A DNA stretch of 36,422 nucleotides from Occallatibacter sp. Its GTDB lineage: Bacteria > Acidobacteriota > Terriglobia > Terriglobales > Acidobacteriaceae. Below, piece after piece: positions 14,368 to 22,129 of this stretch (position 1 is the first letter of the stretch; every line of letters starts with the position of its first letter). The DNA is taken from contig JARLFZ010000035.1 in NCBI GenBank assembly GCA_031296305.1, positions 1 to 36,422 on the forward strand, given 5' to 3'. The notes under the pieces were generated by a model. It did no database searches. It was given only the letters and a program-made list of their open reading frames with translations, and was not told where the DNA came from. The position numbers were made by a program, and so were the translations under genes.

Positions 14368-15612
14368 ATGCGAATTCTTCATATGCGAATTCTCCAGGCG
14401 ATGCGCGCGAAAGCAATGCGCGTGATGTTGCTGGCGCTGTTTCTTTGTGCGATCCCCGCTTCTTCATTTGCGGGAGTTTTCATCAGCGTGGGTTTTGCGC
14501 CGCCGGTGCTGCCAGTGTATGTGCAGCCGCCCTGCCCGGAGGCGGGCTGGATGTGGACGCCGGGCTATTGGGCATACGGTCCTGACGGGTACTTCTGGGT
14601 GCCGGGCACGTGGGTGCCGGCGCCGTATGAGGGCGCACTTTGGACGCCTCCTTACTGGGGCTGGGATGGCGGGTTGTATGTCTTCCATGTTGGTTACTGG
14701 GGCCGGCACGTGGGCTACTACGGCGGCGTGAACTACGGATTCGGCTACATGGGCATTGGCTTTGTGGGCGGCGCGTGGCACGGCCACGACTTTGCCTATA
14801 ACACCGCGGTGGTGCGCGTGAATACGACTGTCATCCACAACACTTATGTGAACAACACCATCGTGCGCAACAACACCGTGGTGAACGACCGGCACGTGGC
14901 CTATAGCGGCGGCCCGGGAGGCGTCAACCACCGGCCAACGCCTGAGGAGAACTCCTATTCGCACGAGCAGCACGTGGCGCCGAGCGCGATGCAGACGCGG
15001 CATGAGACCTTTGCCAGAAGCAACACGGATAACTACGCCAACCATAACGGCGGGCATCCGCAAAATGCGGCCATGGAGCGGCCGGCGGGGGGCCATACGG
15101 GCGGCGACACGAACCGGGGCATTAACTACAACTCTTCGAAATCAAATTCAGGCAACATGACCGCGCCCCGTGGGCAGAACGGAAACACGCCTCCGGAGAA
15201 GACCTACAACAGTTCGCATTCGAATACGGGTTATGCGCCGGAGCCTCGCGGAAACGGAAACGCGAATCCGCCGAGGACCTACAACAGCTCTCACTCGAAT
15301 ACGGGCAATGCGCCGGAGCCTCGGACGTATAACGCGTCGCACTCGAATACGGGCAACGCGCCGGAGCCGAGGACATATAACTCGTCGCACTCGAATACGG
15401 GCAACGCGCCGGAGCCGAGGACGTATAACGCGTCGCACTCGAATACGAACGCTGCTCCGTCGCGTCCAGAAGGCGGGCAGGGGCCGCATCAGCCGGCGCC
15501 GCAGCAGCGCGAAATGCGTCAGGCACCCGCGCCGCAGCAACACGAAACGCACCAGGCACCTCCGCCGCATCAGGGACCGCCGCCACGGCAAGAGGAGCAC
15601 GGGCATCGCTAA
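14368..15612 (+). CDS. YXWGXW-repeat secreted protein with 16-residue tandem repeats
   Basis: 414 residues. The ATG at 14368 has an excellent AGGAGG six bases upstream; the frame opens earlier but those codons lack a ribosome site. A signal peptide spans about 1-36 (MLLALFLCAIPASSFA). The first mature 80 residues are the YXWGXW type: AGWMWTPGYWAYGPDGYFWVPG, WTPPYWGWDGG, HVGYWGRHVGYYGGVNYGFGY. A Thr/Asn-rich spacer (TTVIHNTYVNNTIVRNNTVV) follows. Residues 279 onward contain five copies of TYN(S/A)SHSNTGNAPEPR, and the tail is a Gln/Pro/His-rich low-complexity stretch. It is probably a surface-exposed, extended protein of unknown function. A strong two-way terminator follows. Confidence 0.88.
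   Translation: MRILHMRILQAMRAKAMRVMLLALFLCAIPASSFAGVFISVGFAPPVLPVYVQPPCPEAGWMWTPGYWAYGPDGYFWVPGTWVPAPYEGALWTPPYWGWDGGLYVFHVGYWGRHVGYYGGVNYGFGYMGIGFVGGAWHGHDFAYNTAVVRVNTTVIHNTYVNNTIVRNNTVVNDRHVAYSGGPGGVNHRPTPEENSYSHEQHVAPSAMQTRHETFARSNTDNYANHNGGHPQNAAMERPAGGHTGGDTNRGINYNSSKSNSGNMTAPRGQNGNTPPEKTYNSSHSNTGYAPEPRGNGNANPPRTYNSSHSNTGNAPEPRTYNASHSNTGNAPEPRTYNSSHSNTGNAPEPRTYNASHSNTNAAPSRPEGGQGPHQPAPQQREMRQAPAPQQHETHQAPPPHQGPPPRQEEHGHR
15202..15459 (+). repeat. 48-bp coding minisatellite (16-residue units)
   Basis: Copies start at 15202, 15277, 15325, 15373 and 15421, the last shortened. A 27-bp spacer separates the first from the second, and the rest are head-to-tail. Each codes for TYN(S/A)SHSNTGNAPEPR. 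S and A alternate at the fourth residue, which suggests duplication of a two-unit block. Confidence 0.92.
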
Positions 15613-15633
15613 GCGGAAACTGCTGTTTGCATG

Positions 15634-15665
15634 AAGAAGGCCCACGGGAAACTGTGGGCCTTCTT
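15634..15665. terminator. Bidirectional intrinsic terminator
   Basis: A perfect 12-bp stem (AAGAAGGCCCAC and GTGGGCCTTCTT) with an 8-nt loop lies between the convergent YXWGXW and VWFA genes. A-rich and T-rich stem ends make it usable from both sides. Confidence 0.9.
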
Positions 15666-15697
15666 GCGTTGCTGGCGGGGATCGGTGATCGCTGGCG

Positions 15698-16906
15698 CTA
15701 TTTGTCCGGGGTGGGGGCGTAGTAGCCTTCGCGGGTGATCACATTGAGGTCGCTCTTCTCGGTCTTGAGGACGATTTTGTGGAACCCGCCGTCTGTATCA
15801 ACTTTATCGGGCGTGTAGGTGAGCAGATATTGCTGGCGGAGGGATGCGGCGATCTGGTTGTAAATCTCGTCGAGGTTGTCCTTCTTTTTGGCTTCGAAGA
15901 ACTGGCCGCCGGTGCGTGAGGCGATCTGCTCCATGATCTTTTTGCCGTCGACTCCGGCTTCGCTCTTTGGGTTGCCGCCGCGGTGTCCGCCGCCACCACC
16001 GGGGTAGCCTCCTCCGCCGCCGGGATAGCCGCCGCCACCACCGGGATAGCCTCCACCGCCACGGTGGCCGCCGTTGCCAGGAAAGCCGCCGTTGCCTCGG
16101 TCTTGCTCGCCTTTAAAGTAAATGGTGAAGACCTGCAGGTTGGCGTGCTCGGCGGCATCGACGGCGTCGTTGAGCGTCTCCTTGCTGCCGTGGTCCGCGC
16201 CGTCAGAGAAGACGATGAGCGCTTTGCGCCCCGACTTGGACTTCATGAGCTCGTCAGAGGCGAGGTAAATCGCGTCATAAAGCTGGGTTCCAGAGCCGAA
16301 CCGCCCGCCGCCGTGCTGCCCATAGCCGCCATTTCCGCCGCGGTCGTCACCACTGGTTTCTGGACCCTGGTTGTTGCGCTCCCGCGAGGTTGGCCCCATG
16401 CCGTCGAGCTCGTGGTGCAGTTTGTCGCGCGAGTTGGTGAAGTCTTCGAGCAGCTCGACTTCGCGGTCAAAGTGAATGAGGAAGGCTTCGTCACCCTGGA
16501 CGCCGTCCTTCGGATCAGCGGGGAGCATGAGGTCAATGAACTTTCCCGCGGCCCTGCGCTCGACGTCCATGGCCGAGGAAACGCTGTGGCTGGTATCGAC
16601 CAGCAGGCCCAGGCGGAAGGGAAGGTTGCTCTGCGAGGTAAAGCTCTTGATCACCTGCGGGCGGCCGTCTTCAGCGAGGGTGAAGTCTTTGGCTGTCAAG
16701 TTGGTGACGAGTGCGCCGTGCTTGTCTTCAACTACCACGGGGAGTAGAACCTCCCGCGCCTGCACCTTGAGGTTGGCGATGGGGTGTTGGGGGGAGGGGT
16801 TGGGGGAGGGCTGCTGGGCGGCGCGGGATGGGCGCAGAAAGTAAGACGCGAGTACGGAAACGGCGGCCAGTGAGAGAGCAAGACAAAACTTGGACTTGGT
16901 TTTCAT
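15698..16906 (-). CDS. VWFA-related secreted protein of the acidobacterial type
   Basis: A 402-residue exported protein. After a signal/anchor (1-30) and a Pro-rich linker comes a strand block, VQAREVLLPVVVEDKHGALVTNL, followed by KDFTLAEDGRPQ, the N-terminal signature of the TIGR03436 VWFA-related family. The von Willebrand A domain has the MIDAS motif DTSHS (D104, S106, S108), GSGTQLYDAIY for the second metal loop and VFSDGADHGSKETL. Two low-complexity inserts interrupt the domain: a Gly-rich one near residue 200 and a longer (GGGGYPG)n stretch near 285-320. The domain resumes with GKKIMEQIASRTGGQFFEA and ends in LLTYTPDK. Proteins like this bind partners through Mg2+. The family is heavily expanded in Acidobacteria. 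Confidence 0.92.
   Translation of the reverse strand: MKTKSKFCLALSLAAVSVLASYFLRPSRAAQQPSPNPSPQHPIANLKVQAREVLLPVVVEDKHGALVTNLTAKDFTLAEDGRPQVIKSFTSQSNLPFRLGLLVDTSHSVSSAMDVERRAAGKFIDLMLPADPKDGVQGDEAFLIHFDREVELLEDFTNSRDKLHHELDGMGPTSRERNNQGPETSGDDRGGNGGYGQHGGGRFGSGTQLYDAIYLASDELMKSKSGRKALIVFSDGADHGSKETLNDAVDAAEHANLQVFTIYFKGEQDRGNGGFPGNGGHRGGGGYPGGGGGYPGGGGGYPGGGGGHRGGNPKSEAGVDGKKIMEQIASRTGGQFFEAKKKDNLDEIYNQIAASLRQQYLLTYTPDKVDTDGGFHKIVLKTEKSDLNVITREGYYAPTPDK
16781..16810 (+). other. G-quadruplex-type sequence in the 5' part of the VWFA gene
   Basis: Four or more runs of three to six G lie within 30 bp on the plus strand, which is the template strand of the VWFA gene. The segment encodes the Pro/Ser linker after the signal peptide. 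Confidence 0.6.
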
Positions 16907-16990
16907 GAGATTTCGCGAAAACTAGACTTCCAGCTACTTAGACGCTGATGGAGTGCGGTTTGATGACGTTTTTTGGTATTCATTGAGGGG

Positions 16991-17097
16991 TGTATCAGAA
17001 ATGCTACGTAGATTCCGATCGCGGTTGCCCAGGGGCTGAAGCCCCGATCCATCGATCTGACGTCTATCGGCGCGGCTGGAAGCTGCGCCCTGATACA
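16991..17097. repeat. 107-bp element with 8-bp terminal inverted repeats and internal hairpins
   Basis: TGTATCAG (16991-16998) and CTGATACA (17090-17097) bound a segment that contains two hairpins: GGGGCT-GA-AGCCCC (17032-17045) and an 8-pair stem at 17069-17089 with a CTGGAAG centre. It lies between the VWFA start and the GH92 stop, in a 259-bp gap without a gene. It looks like a small repetitive extragenic element; no transposase is encoded. Confidence 0.55.
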
Positions 17098-17123
17098 AGA
17101 CCTGTGGGTTTGGGTTATTGCGA

Positions 17124-17151
17124 TCCCACATCTCAAAAGCGGGATGTGGGG
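17124..17151. repeat. Dispersed hairpin repeat, TCCCA...TGGGGCA type
   Basis: A ten-pair stem (CCCACATCTC and GGGATGTGGG) around AAAAGC is followed by GCATCC. It shares its invariant outer bases and A-rich loop with the hairpin at 19521-19558, while the stem differs by paired changes. It lies just beyond the stop of the GH92 gene and may act as its terminator. Confidence 0.6.
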
Positions 17152-17165
17152 CATCCGCCGGAACA

Positions 17166-19394
17166 TTATGGGGCGGGGGTGGAAGGCGGGGGATTGTGCC
17201 CGGCCCACTGGCTGGGCGCGTTGGCCATGGTGAGCACCAACCGGCCGCCGGCAGCGATCTCCGGGTGACGGAGCCAGGCCCGATCGAGTGGCTTGCCGTT
17301 CAGCGTCGCCGCTGTGACGTAGATGTTGTCGGAGGAGAAATTTCTGGCTTCAATCACGAAGTCCTTGCCGCCGGCGAGATGCAGCGTGATCTGAGGATAG
17401 GCGGGACTGCCGATGAGGTACACATCCTGGCCGGCGTTGGGGAAGATGCCGATCTGCCCGAAGACGTACCAGGAAGACATGGCGCCCGAGTCGTCGTTGC
17501 CGGGAAGGCCGTTGGGACCGGCGCGATAGCTGGCGGCGATGATCTGGTGCACGCGCGCGTCGGTCTTGTCGGGACGGCCGGCCCAGATGTAGAGGTAGGG
17601 AGCGAGGAATCCGGGCTCGTTGCCCACGTCGTAGCGGCCGGGGACGTCGAAAAACGCGTCGAGGCGGCGCACGAAAGTTTCCGGGCCGCCGGATTTCTCA
17701 ATCATTCCCGCGACATCCTGCGGCACGAAGGTGGAGTAGGTCCAGGAGTTGCCTTCGTAGAACGTGTCTCCGGCCCAACTGCCGCTCATCATGGCCGTAA
17801 ACGGCGTGAGCCAGGTTCCGTCGCGATGGCGCGGGCGAATGAAGCCGGTGAATCCGCCTTCGCTGAAGTCCGGGTCCCAAAGCTTCTTCCAGTTGGCGGA
17901 GCGCTCGAGGTATTTTCTGTAGTCTGCGGTGTCGCCGAGGCCTTTGGCGAGCAGGGCAATCTCAAAGTCGTTGGCGGCGTACTCCATGTCGACCGAAGCG
18001 GGACGGTCCGACCCCTCGATGGAAACGTAGCCTAAATTGTGCCAGTCATCGAGGCCACCGCGGCCTTCTTTGAAGTGATCGGCGGGCGAAACTTCGGCAT
18101 CGTGCATCTCGGCGGCGAGAGCGGTCTTCCAATCGACGCCCTTGACACCTTTGACGAAGGCGTCGGTGAGGATGAATTCGGCGTTGCTGCCGCCCTGGGT
18201 GCGGCCGTTGAAGTTGCCGCTGCGCGCATCGGGCAACCAGCCCTCGTGCCGGTAAAGATCGACGAGGGCACGCACGATTTGGGTCTCGCGCTCAGGAGCG
18301 ATGAGCAGCAGGAGTGGGCTGGAGGTGCGGAAGATGTCCCAGATGGCGTAGTAGTCGTCGTAATATGGCTCGGTTGATTTCCAGAGCGGGTTCTCGCCGG
18401 TGCGATCGGTGGGCATGAGCATGGTGTGGTAGAGCGCGGTGTAGAAAATCTGCGCCTGCTCGGGGGTTTCGCCTTTCAGCTCGACTTTGCCGAGCGCCTT
18501 GTCCCATTGGGCGAGGGCGGCGGCGTGCACGGCGTCGAAATTGAAACCGGGAATTTCGGCGGCGAGATTCTGCCGCGCCTGGGCGATGCTGACGAAGGAG
18601 ATACCGATCTTCATGAGGACCGGATGATCACCGGTGACGGAGAAGGTGAGCCATGCGCCGGAGTTGGAGCCGGATTCTGCGTGCGCGCTCTTGCTGCCGG
18701 GCGTGAGCTGGTCGTTGAGCCACGTGCCCCAGGATGTGGCCGGCGTGCTCAGGCGCGCGTAGAAATAGACGGTGTAGGAAGTGAGCTGCTTGTTCCAGCC
18801 GTTGGTGACGCTAGTGGAGCCTTCGATTTCCGTTGGTGAAAGAATGCGAACTTCACAGCCGGTGAGCCGTTGATCTTCATTTTGCTTCGCGCCGGAGACA
18901 AGGATGTGAGTGACGTCGAAGAGGAGACTGGCGGGCGCGCCTTTGGGGTAGCGAAAACGGTAGATTGCGCTGCGGCGCGCGGCGGTGATGTCGACGTCGA
19001 TGTTGTAACGGGCGAGCGTGACCGAGTAGAGGCCGGCGGAGGCGCGTTCATCGGCGCGCGGCGACCCAGCGTCGAGCGGCGCGGGCGCGCCGGTGGTGGG
19101 CATGACGAGAATGTTTCCGTATTTTGCGCCTCCGCCGGTGCCGCTGACGTGGGTCTGGCTGAAGCCGCGAATGTTGTCCGTGGCGTTCCAGCCGGCGTTG
19201 GGATCGTGGCCGGCCGGCGCTGCCATGTCGGGGCCGGGCTTGATCTCGCCGAAGGGCACGACGGGGCCGGGAAAGACGTTGCCGCCGCCCGATGCGCCGA
19301 GAAAGGGATCGACGTGCGTGGCGAGTTGAGCGTTGGAGAAGGAGGCAAGCAGGACGACGGGCAGAAGGGCAACGATGCGTAGGAAGAGTTTCAT
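17166..19394 (-). CDS. Secreted GH92 family alpha-1,2-mannosidase
   Basis: 742 residues from the ATG at 19394, which begins a Sec signal (MKLFLRIVALLPVVLLASFS, cleavage near SNAQ); the frame stays open upstream through the tandem repeat but this is not convincing coding. The N-terminal beta-sandwich starts HVDPFLGASGGGNVFPG and has GFSQTHVSGTGG. The (alpha/alpha)6 domain has YDDYYAIWDIFRTSSPLL and GSNAEFILTDAFVKGV. The active-site segment GNDDSGAMSSWYVFGQIGIFP is at 632-652; its Asp residues act as base in the family. GH92 enzymes use Ca2+ and remove alpha-mannose from N-glycans or mannans, so the substrate is probably exogenous glycan. No strong ribosome site is seen. A GGAGCRAG tandem array lies 60 bp upstream. 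Confidence 0.93.
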   Translation of the reverse strand: MKLFLRIVALLPVVLLASFSNAQLATHVDPFLGASGGGNVFPGPVVPFGEIKPGPDMAAPAGHDPNAGWNATDNIRGFSQTHVSGTGGGAKYGNILVMPTTGAPAPLDAGSPRADERASAGLYSVTLARYNIDVDITAARRSAIYRFRYPKGAPASLLFDVTHILVSGAKQNEDQRLTGCEVRILSPTEIEGSTSVTNGWNKQLTSYTVYFYARLSTPATSWGTWLNDQLTPGSKSAHAESGSNSGAWLTFSVTGDHPVLMKIGISFVSIAQARQNLAAEIPGFNFDAVHAAALAQWDKALGKVELKGETPEQAQIFYTALYHTMLMPTDRTGENPLWKSTEPYYDDYYAIWDIFRTSSPLLLLIAPERETQIVRALVDLYRHEGWLPDARSGNFNGRTQGGSNAEFILTDAFVKGVKGVDWKTALAAEMHDAEVSPADHFKEGRGGLDDWHNLGYVSIEGSDRPASVDMEYAANDFEIALLAKGLGDTADYRKYLERSANWKKLWDPDFSEGGFTGFIRPRHRDGTWLTPFTAMMSGSWAGDTFYEGNSWTYSTFVPQDVAGMIEKSGGPETFVRRLDAFFDVPGRYDVGNEPGFLAPYLYIWAGRPDKTDARVHQIIAASYRAGPNGLPGNDDSGAMSSWYVFGQIGIFPNAGQDVYLIGSPAYPQITLHLAGGKDFVIEARNFSSDNIYVTAATLNGKPLDRAWLRHPEIAAGGRLVLTMANAPSQWAGHNPPPSTPAP

Positions 19395-19454
19395 TTTTGT
19401 GGTTTTGTGGCAGGAGAAGGATAGCATTCGAGAGCAGGGGGCAAGGGAGAGCAG

Positions 19455-19494
19455 GGAGCAAGGGAGCGAGGGAGCAAGGGAGCGAGGGAGCAAG
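19455..19494. repeat. Tandem 8-bp repeat GGAGCRAG (x5)
   Basis: Five uninterrupted 8-mers alternate GGAGCAAG and GGAGCGAG, with degenerate copies to the left. The array lies 61-100 bp before the GH92 start, so the sense strand of that gene reads CTYGCTCC. The same unit appears inside the TIGR01777 gene. Confidence 0.9.
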
Positions 19495-19520
19495 GCATCG
19501 GCTGTCACGCGTGCTTGTGC

Positions 19521-19558
19521 TCCCACCCTAAACGCAAAGGGCGCGTTTAGGATGGGGC
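19521..19558. repeat. Dispersed hairpin repeat, TCCCA...TGGGGCA type
   Basis: CCTAAACGC and GCGTTTAGG form a 9-bp stem that extends through CCCA/TGGG with one mismatch, around the loop AAAGGGC, and is followed by GCA. It is the longer relative of the hairpin at 17124-17151. Confidence 0.65.
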
Positions 19559-19696
19559 AACCAGTTTTCGTGGTGGGTGGAATTTGCGAAAAGCAACCGC
19601 AGGTCCTTCGACTCGCTGCGCTCACTCAGGATGACATCCGATTTTGGTTGCTCAGGATGACAGTGGTCTTCGTGGTGAGTGGAATTCTGCAGGACG

Positions 19697-20557
19697 CTAG
19701 CGCAACAAGTCTTCGAGCGTGGTGCTGAGGTCGGTTTTGTCGTCGCGGTATTTTACGATGGCGGGGGCGTAGAGACTGAGGCCCCAGGCTTCGCTTTGAG
19801 GATGGCCTTTGCCTTTACCTACGGCGCGGGCGCCGGGGACGACGACGGCATTCTCGGGAACGATGAGCGCAGTTTCTCCGCTGGCGCGGAGCACTTCGCC
19901 ATTGACGAGATCGAAGAGAGGCGTTCCGCGGGTGAGAATGGTGCCCGCGGCGAGGACAGCGCCCTTGCGCACCAGGGTGCCTTCGTAGACGCCGCAGTTA
20001 CCGCCCACCAGCACATCGTCTTCAATGATGACGGGGCTGGCGTTGACCGGCTCGAGCACACCGCCGATTTGCGCCGCGGCACTCAAGTGCACGCGCTTGC
20101 CGATCTGGGCGCAGGAGCCGACCAGGGCGTGCGAATCGACCATGGTTTCCTCGTCGACGTATGCGCCGGTGTTGATCCACATGGGCGGAGCGCAAATGAC
20201 GCCGCGCGCCACATAAGCGCCGCTGCGGACCGCAGAGCCGCCCGCCACAACGCGCACACCGTCAGCCGCGGAGAAAAGGCGCGGTGGAAAGGTGTGTTTA
20301 TCGACAAAGGAGAGAACGCCGGCGTTGGAACCTTCGAGGGCGCCAAGGCGGAAGCCGAGCAGGATGCCCTGCTTGACCCAGGCGTTGACGCGCCATCCTG
20401 TGGGCGCTGCGGCGTCTGGTTCGGCAGAGCGCACTTCGCCGCGCTCGAGACATGCACGCAGCTCCAGAAAGGCCTTCATAGCCGCCGGGTCGCCGCTGGC
20501 AGCCGCTCCCGCGGCAAAGTGCCGCGCGATTTCTTGTTCAAGCTGGGTGAGATTCAT
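19697..20557 (-). CDS. dapD: Tetrahydrodipicolinate N-succinyltransferase
   Basis: A 286-residue cytoplasmic enzyme of the succinylase branch of lysine and diaminopimelate synthesis; it transfers succinyl from succinyl-CoA to tetrahydrodipicolinate. The N-terminal helical domain is followed by a left-handed beta-helix with hexapeptide repeats (GGSAVRSGAYVARGVICAPP, WINTGAYVDEETMVDSHALVGSCAQIGKRVHLSAAAQIGGVL). The C-terminal part has VGGNCGVYEGTLVRKGAVLAAGTIL and VVPGARAV. The length fits the family. It stands apart from other dap genes in this window. The leader contains the GGAACRAG tandem array 25 bp upstream. Confidence 0.94.
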   Translation of the reverse strand: MNLTQLEQEIARHFAAGAAASGDPAAMKAFLELRACLERGEVRSAEPDAAAPTGWRVNAWVKQGILLGFRLGALEGSNAGVLSFVDKHTFPPRLFSAADGVRVVAGGSAVRSGAYVARGVICAPPMWINTGAYVDEETMVDSHALVGSCAQIGKRVHLSAAAQIGGVLEPVNASPVIIEDDVLVGGNCGVYEGTLVRKGAVLAAGTILTRGTPLFDLVNGEVLRASGETALIVPENAVVVPGARAVGKGKGHPQSEAWGLSLYAPAIVKYRDDKTDLSTTLEDLLR

Positions 20558-20581
20558 TCCATTCCGAGTGTAGCAAGACAG

Positions 20582-20613
20582 GGAACAAGGGAACGAGGGA
20601 ACAAGGGAACAAG
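20582..20613. repeat. Tandem 8-bp repeat GGAACRAG (x4)
   Basis: Four 8-mers (GGAACAAG, GGAACGAG, GGAACAAG, GGAACAAG) start 25 bp before the dapD start. They differ from the GH92 array by a single G-to-A at the fourth base in every unit. Confidence 0.9.
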
Positions 20614-20657
20614 AAAACCGAACTGAAGTTAAGGGGCTGCGGGACTAGGGGTGAAGG

Positions 20658-21005
20658 TCAGGCGGGGTGGAAGGGAATGAGGGCGGGCTTAATCCTGGGC
20701 CGCGCGTGCGTGCCGACGGGTTGCAGGCGGAAGCAGTTTTTGCCGGAGGGAATCAGGGCCAGAGGAATGGGTCCTTCGCCGGGGCGGCCGTGGAAGTTCT
20801 TCGACTCCAGCCACGCGCGCAGACGGGGATCGCAGATCTGTGCGTTGCCCTGCCAGAAATCGGGCTTGAGGCCAAGCTGAATGAGGAGATGATCGAGATG
20901 CAGCTCGATGACGTCGCCTTCCTTGGGGAAATAGCGGCGCACATTGTTCGCGCCTACTTCGACGCCAGTAAACTCTCGGCCTTTGCACTGGGTTTTGACG
21001 ACCAT
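20658..21005 (-). CDS. Unknown protein, about 115 residues
   Basis: The ATG at 21005 is the first ATG; a TTG 16 codons earlier is possible. The protein has no signal peptide. It shows a compact pattern: [51 protein letters not shown], then [16 protein letters not shown] and [17 protein letters not shown]. The amphipathic and acidic-hydrophobic spacing looks like a real folded protein and not a mirror frame, but I recognise no family. It lies between dapD and pyrH, transcribed away from pyrH. Confidence 0.6.
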   Translation of the reverse strand: MVVKTQCKGREFTGVEVGANNVRRYFPKEGDVIELHLDHLLIQLGLKPDFWQGNAQICDPRLRAWLESKNFHGRPGEGPIPLALIPSGKNCFRLQPVGTHARPRIKPALIPFHPA

Positions 21006-21234
21006 GAAGCCCTGTCGACCAACGAGGAAGGAGGCTCGTTTGGAATGAGTCAATTCTAAGAAGAATCAGGTTGAGTGGGATACGGGGAGGGAAAGAAAAG
21101 CGGTGGTGCGTTCCTGATTTGAGACGGACGGGGAGAGAGCCCGGATTTGGGAACGTCTGCACGGACGCCGGAAGCGGCAAGAATCCGCGCGGGCAAGGCG
21201 GGACCGGCGGCGCGTATGCGATACTCGAAACGGC

Positions 21235-21939
21235 ATGTACAAACGGATCGTATTGAAGCTATCGGGTGAGGCTCTTGCGGGCGAGCGGGGCTTTGGCCTG
21301 GATGCCGAAAAGGTGTCCGAGATTACCGGCGAGCTCGCGGAGATTCATGCACTGGGCGTGGAAATCGGCATGGTGGTGGGCGGCGGGAACTTCTTCCGCG
21401 GCGTAGAGGAGCAGGCCAAGGAGATGGACCGCGTGAGCGCGGACAACATGGGCATGCTGTCTACGGTGATCAACGCCATCGCCCTGCAAGACGCTCTCGA
21501 ACAACGCGGAGTGCAGTGCCGGGTGATGAGCGCGGTGTTCATGAACCAGATTGCCGAGCCGTATATCCGGCGCAGGGCGGTGCGGCATCTGGAAAAAGGC
21601 CGCGTGGTGATCTTCGCGGCGGGCATCGGGAATCCGTTTTTCTCTACCGACACAGCGGCCAGCCTGCGCGCCATGGAGATCAAGGCCGATGTGCTGCTGA
21701 AGGGCACCAAGGTGGAGGGCGTTTACAACGCCGACCCAGTGCTGGTGAAAGACGCCGTGAAATACGACGAGATCACCTACATGGACATTCTGCGCCAGGG
21801 GCTGAAGGTGATGGACCTGACGGCGGTGAGCCTGTGCAAGGACAACAACCTGCCCATGATCATCTTCAACATGAACCGGCCGGGCAATATTCGTCGCGTG
21901 GTGATGGGCGAAAAGGTGGGATCGCTGGTGACGGCGTAA
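21235..21939 (+). CDS. pyrH: UMP kinase
   Basis: A 234-residue hexameric amino-acid-kinase-fold enzyme making UDP from UMP and ATP. Family marks are [13 protein letters not shown] at the start, [10 protein letters not shown], the long helix [40 protein letters not shown], the uridylate-binding [13 protein letters not shown] and the end segment [13 protein letters not shown]. The length is typical. The usual neighbours rpsB, tsf and frr are absent here: an acyltransferase follows downstream and an unknown gene runs the other way upstream. The ribosome site is weak. A tandem GGAATAG/GGAGTAG tract begins just after the stop. Confidence 0.95.
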   Translation: MYKRIVLKLSGEALAGERGFGLDAEKVSEITGELAEIHALGVEIGMVVGGGNFFRGVEEQAKEMDRVSADNMGMLSTVINAIALQDALEQRGVQCRVMSAVFMNQIAEPYIRRRAVRHLEKGRVVIFAAGIGNPFFSTDTAASLRAMEIKADVLLKGTKVEGVYNADPVLVKDAVKYDEITYMDILRQGLKVMDLTAVSLCKDNNLPMIIFNMNRPGNIRRVVMGEKVGSLVTA

Positions 21940-21943
21940 AAAG

Positions 21944-21974
21944 CAGGGAATAGGGAGTGGGGAATAGGGAGTAG
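21944..21974 (+). repeat. 7-bp tandem repeat GGAATAG/GGAGTGG (left arm of inverted pair)
   Basis: Alternating GGGAATA and GGGAGTR units start 5 bp after the pyrH stop. The last 15 bases (21960-21974) are the exact reverse complement of 22089-22103. Confidence 0.85.
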
Positions 21975-22075
21975 AACGACTGCTCTGGAGTGGAAGAAGC
22001 TCTGACGCAATATTGGCTCTGATTCCAAACGACGTACGCCTTTCTCTTTGAACCGCGATCGCTGCCGCTTTTCTC

Positions 22076-22105
22076 CATTCCCTGTTCCCTACTCCCTATT
22101 CCCTG
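22076..22105 (+). repeat. 7-bp tandem repeat TTCCCTA/CTCCCTA (right arm of inverted pair)
   Basis: This is the inverted partner of the tract at 21944-21974. The 115-bp segment between the two arms has no gene. The tract ends 25 bp before the acyltransferase start. Confidence 0.85.
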
Positions 22106-22129
22106 TCTTTCCGGAGCGTCTAACTGTTC

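Larger units (their letters stand above)
19395..19696. other. 302-bp gap between GH92 and dapD rich in repeats
   Basis: No gene is visible. From left to right it holds the GH92 leader, the 8-bp tandem array (19455-19494), a long hairpin (19521-19558), and a segment at about 19602-19660 with TCCTTCGACTCGCTGCGCTC and two copies of CTCAGGATGACA (19625 and 19649). The last is a phrase I associate with repeated extragenic DNA in several GC-rich bacterial groups. Confidence 0.6.

Noticed and set aside
15202..15459. CRISPR-like array
   Set aside because: The repeats are head-to-tail, without unique spacers, and are in frame in a secreted protein gene.
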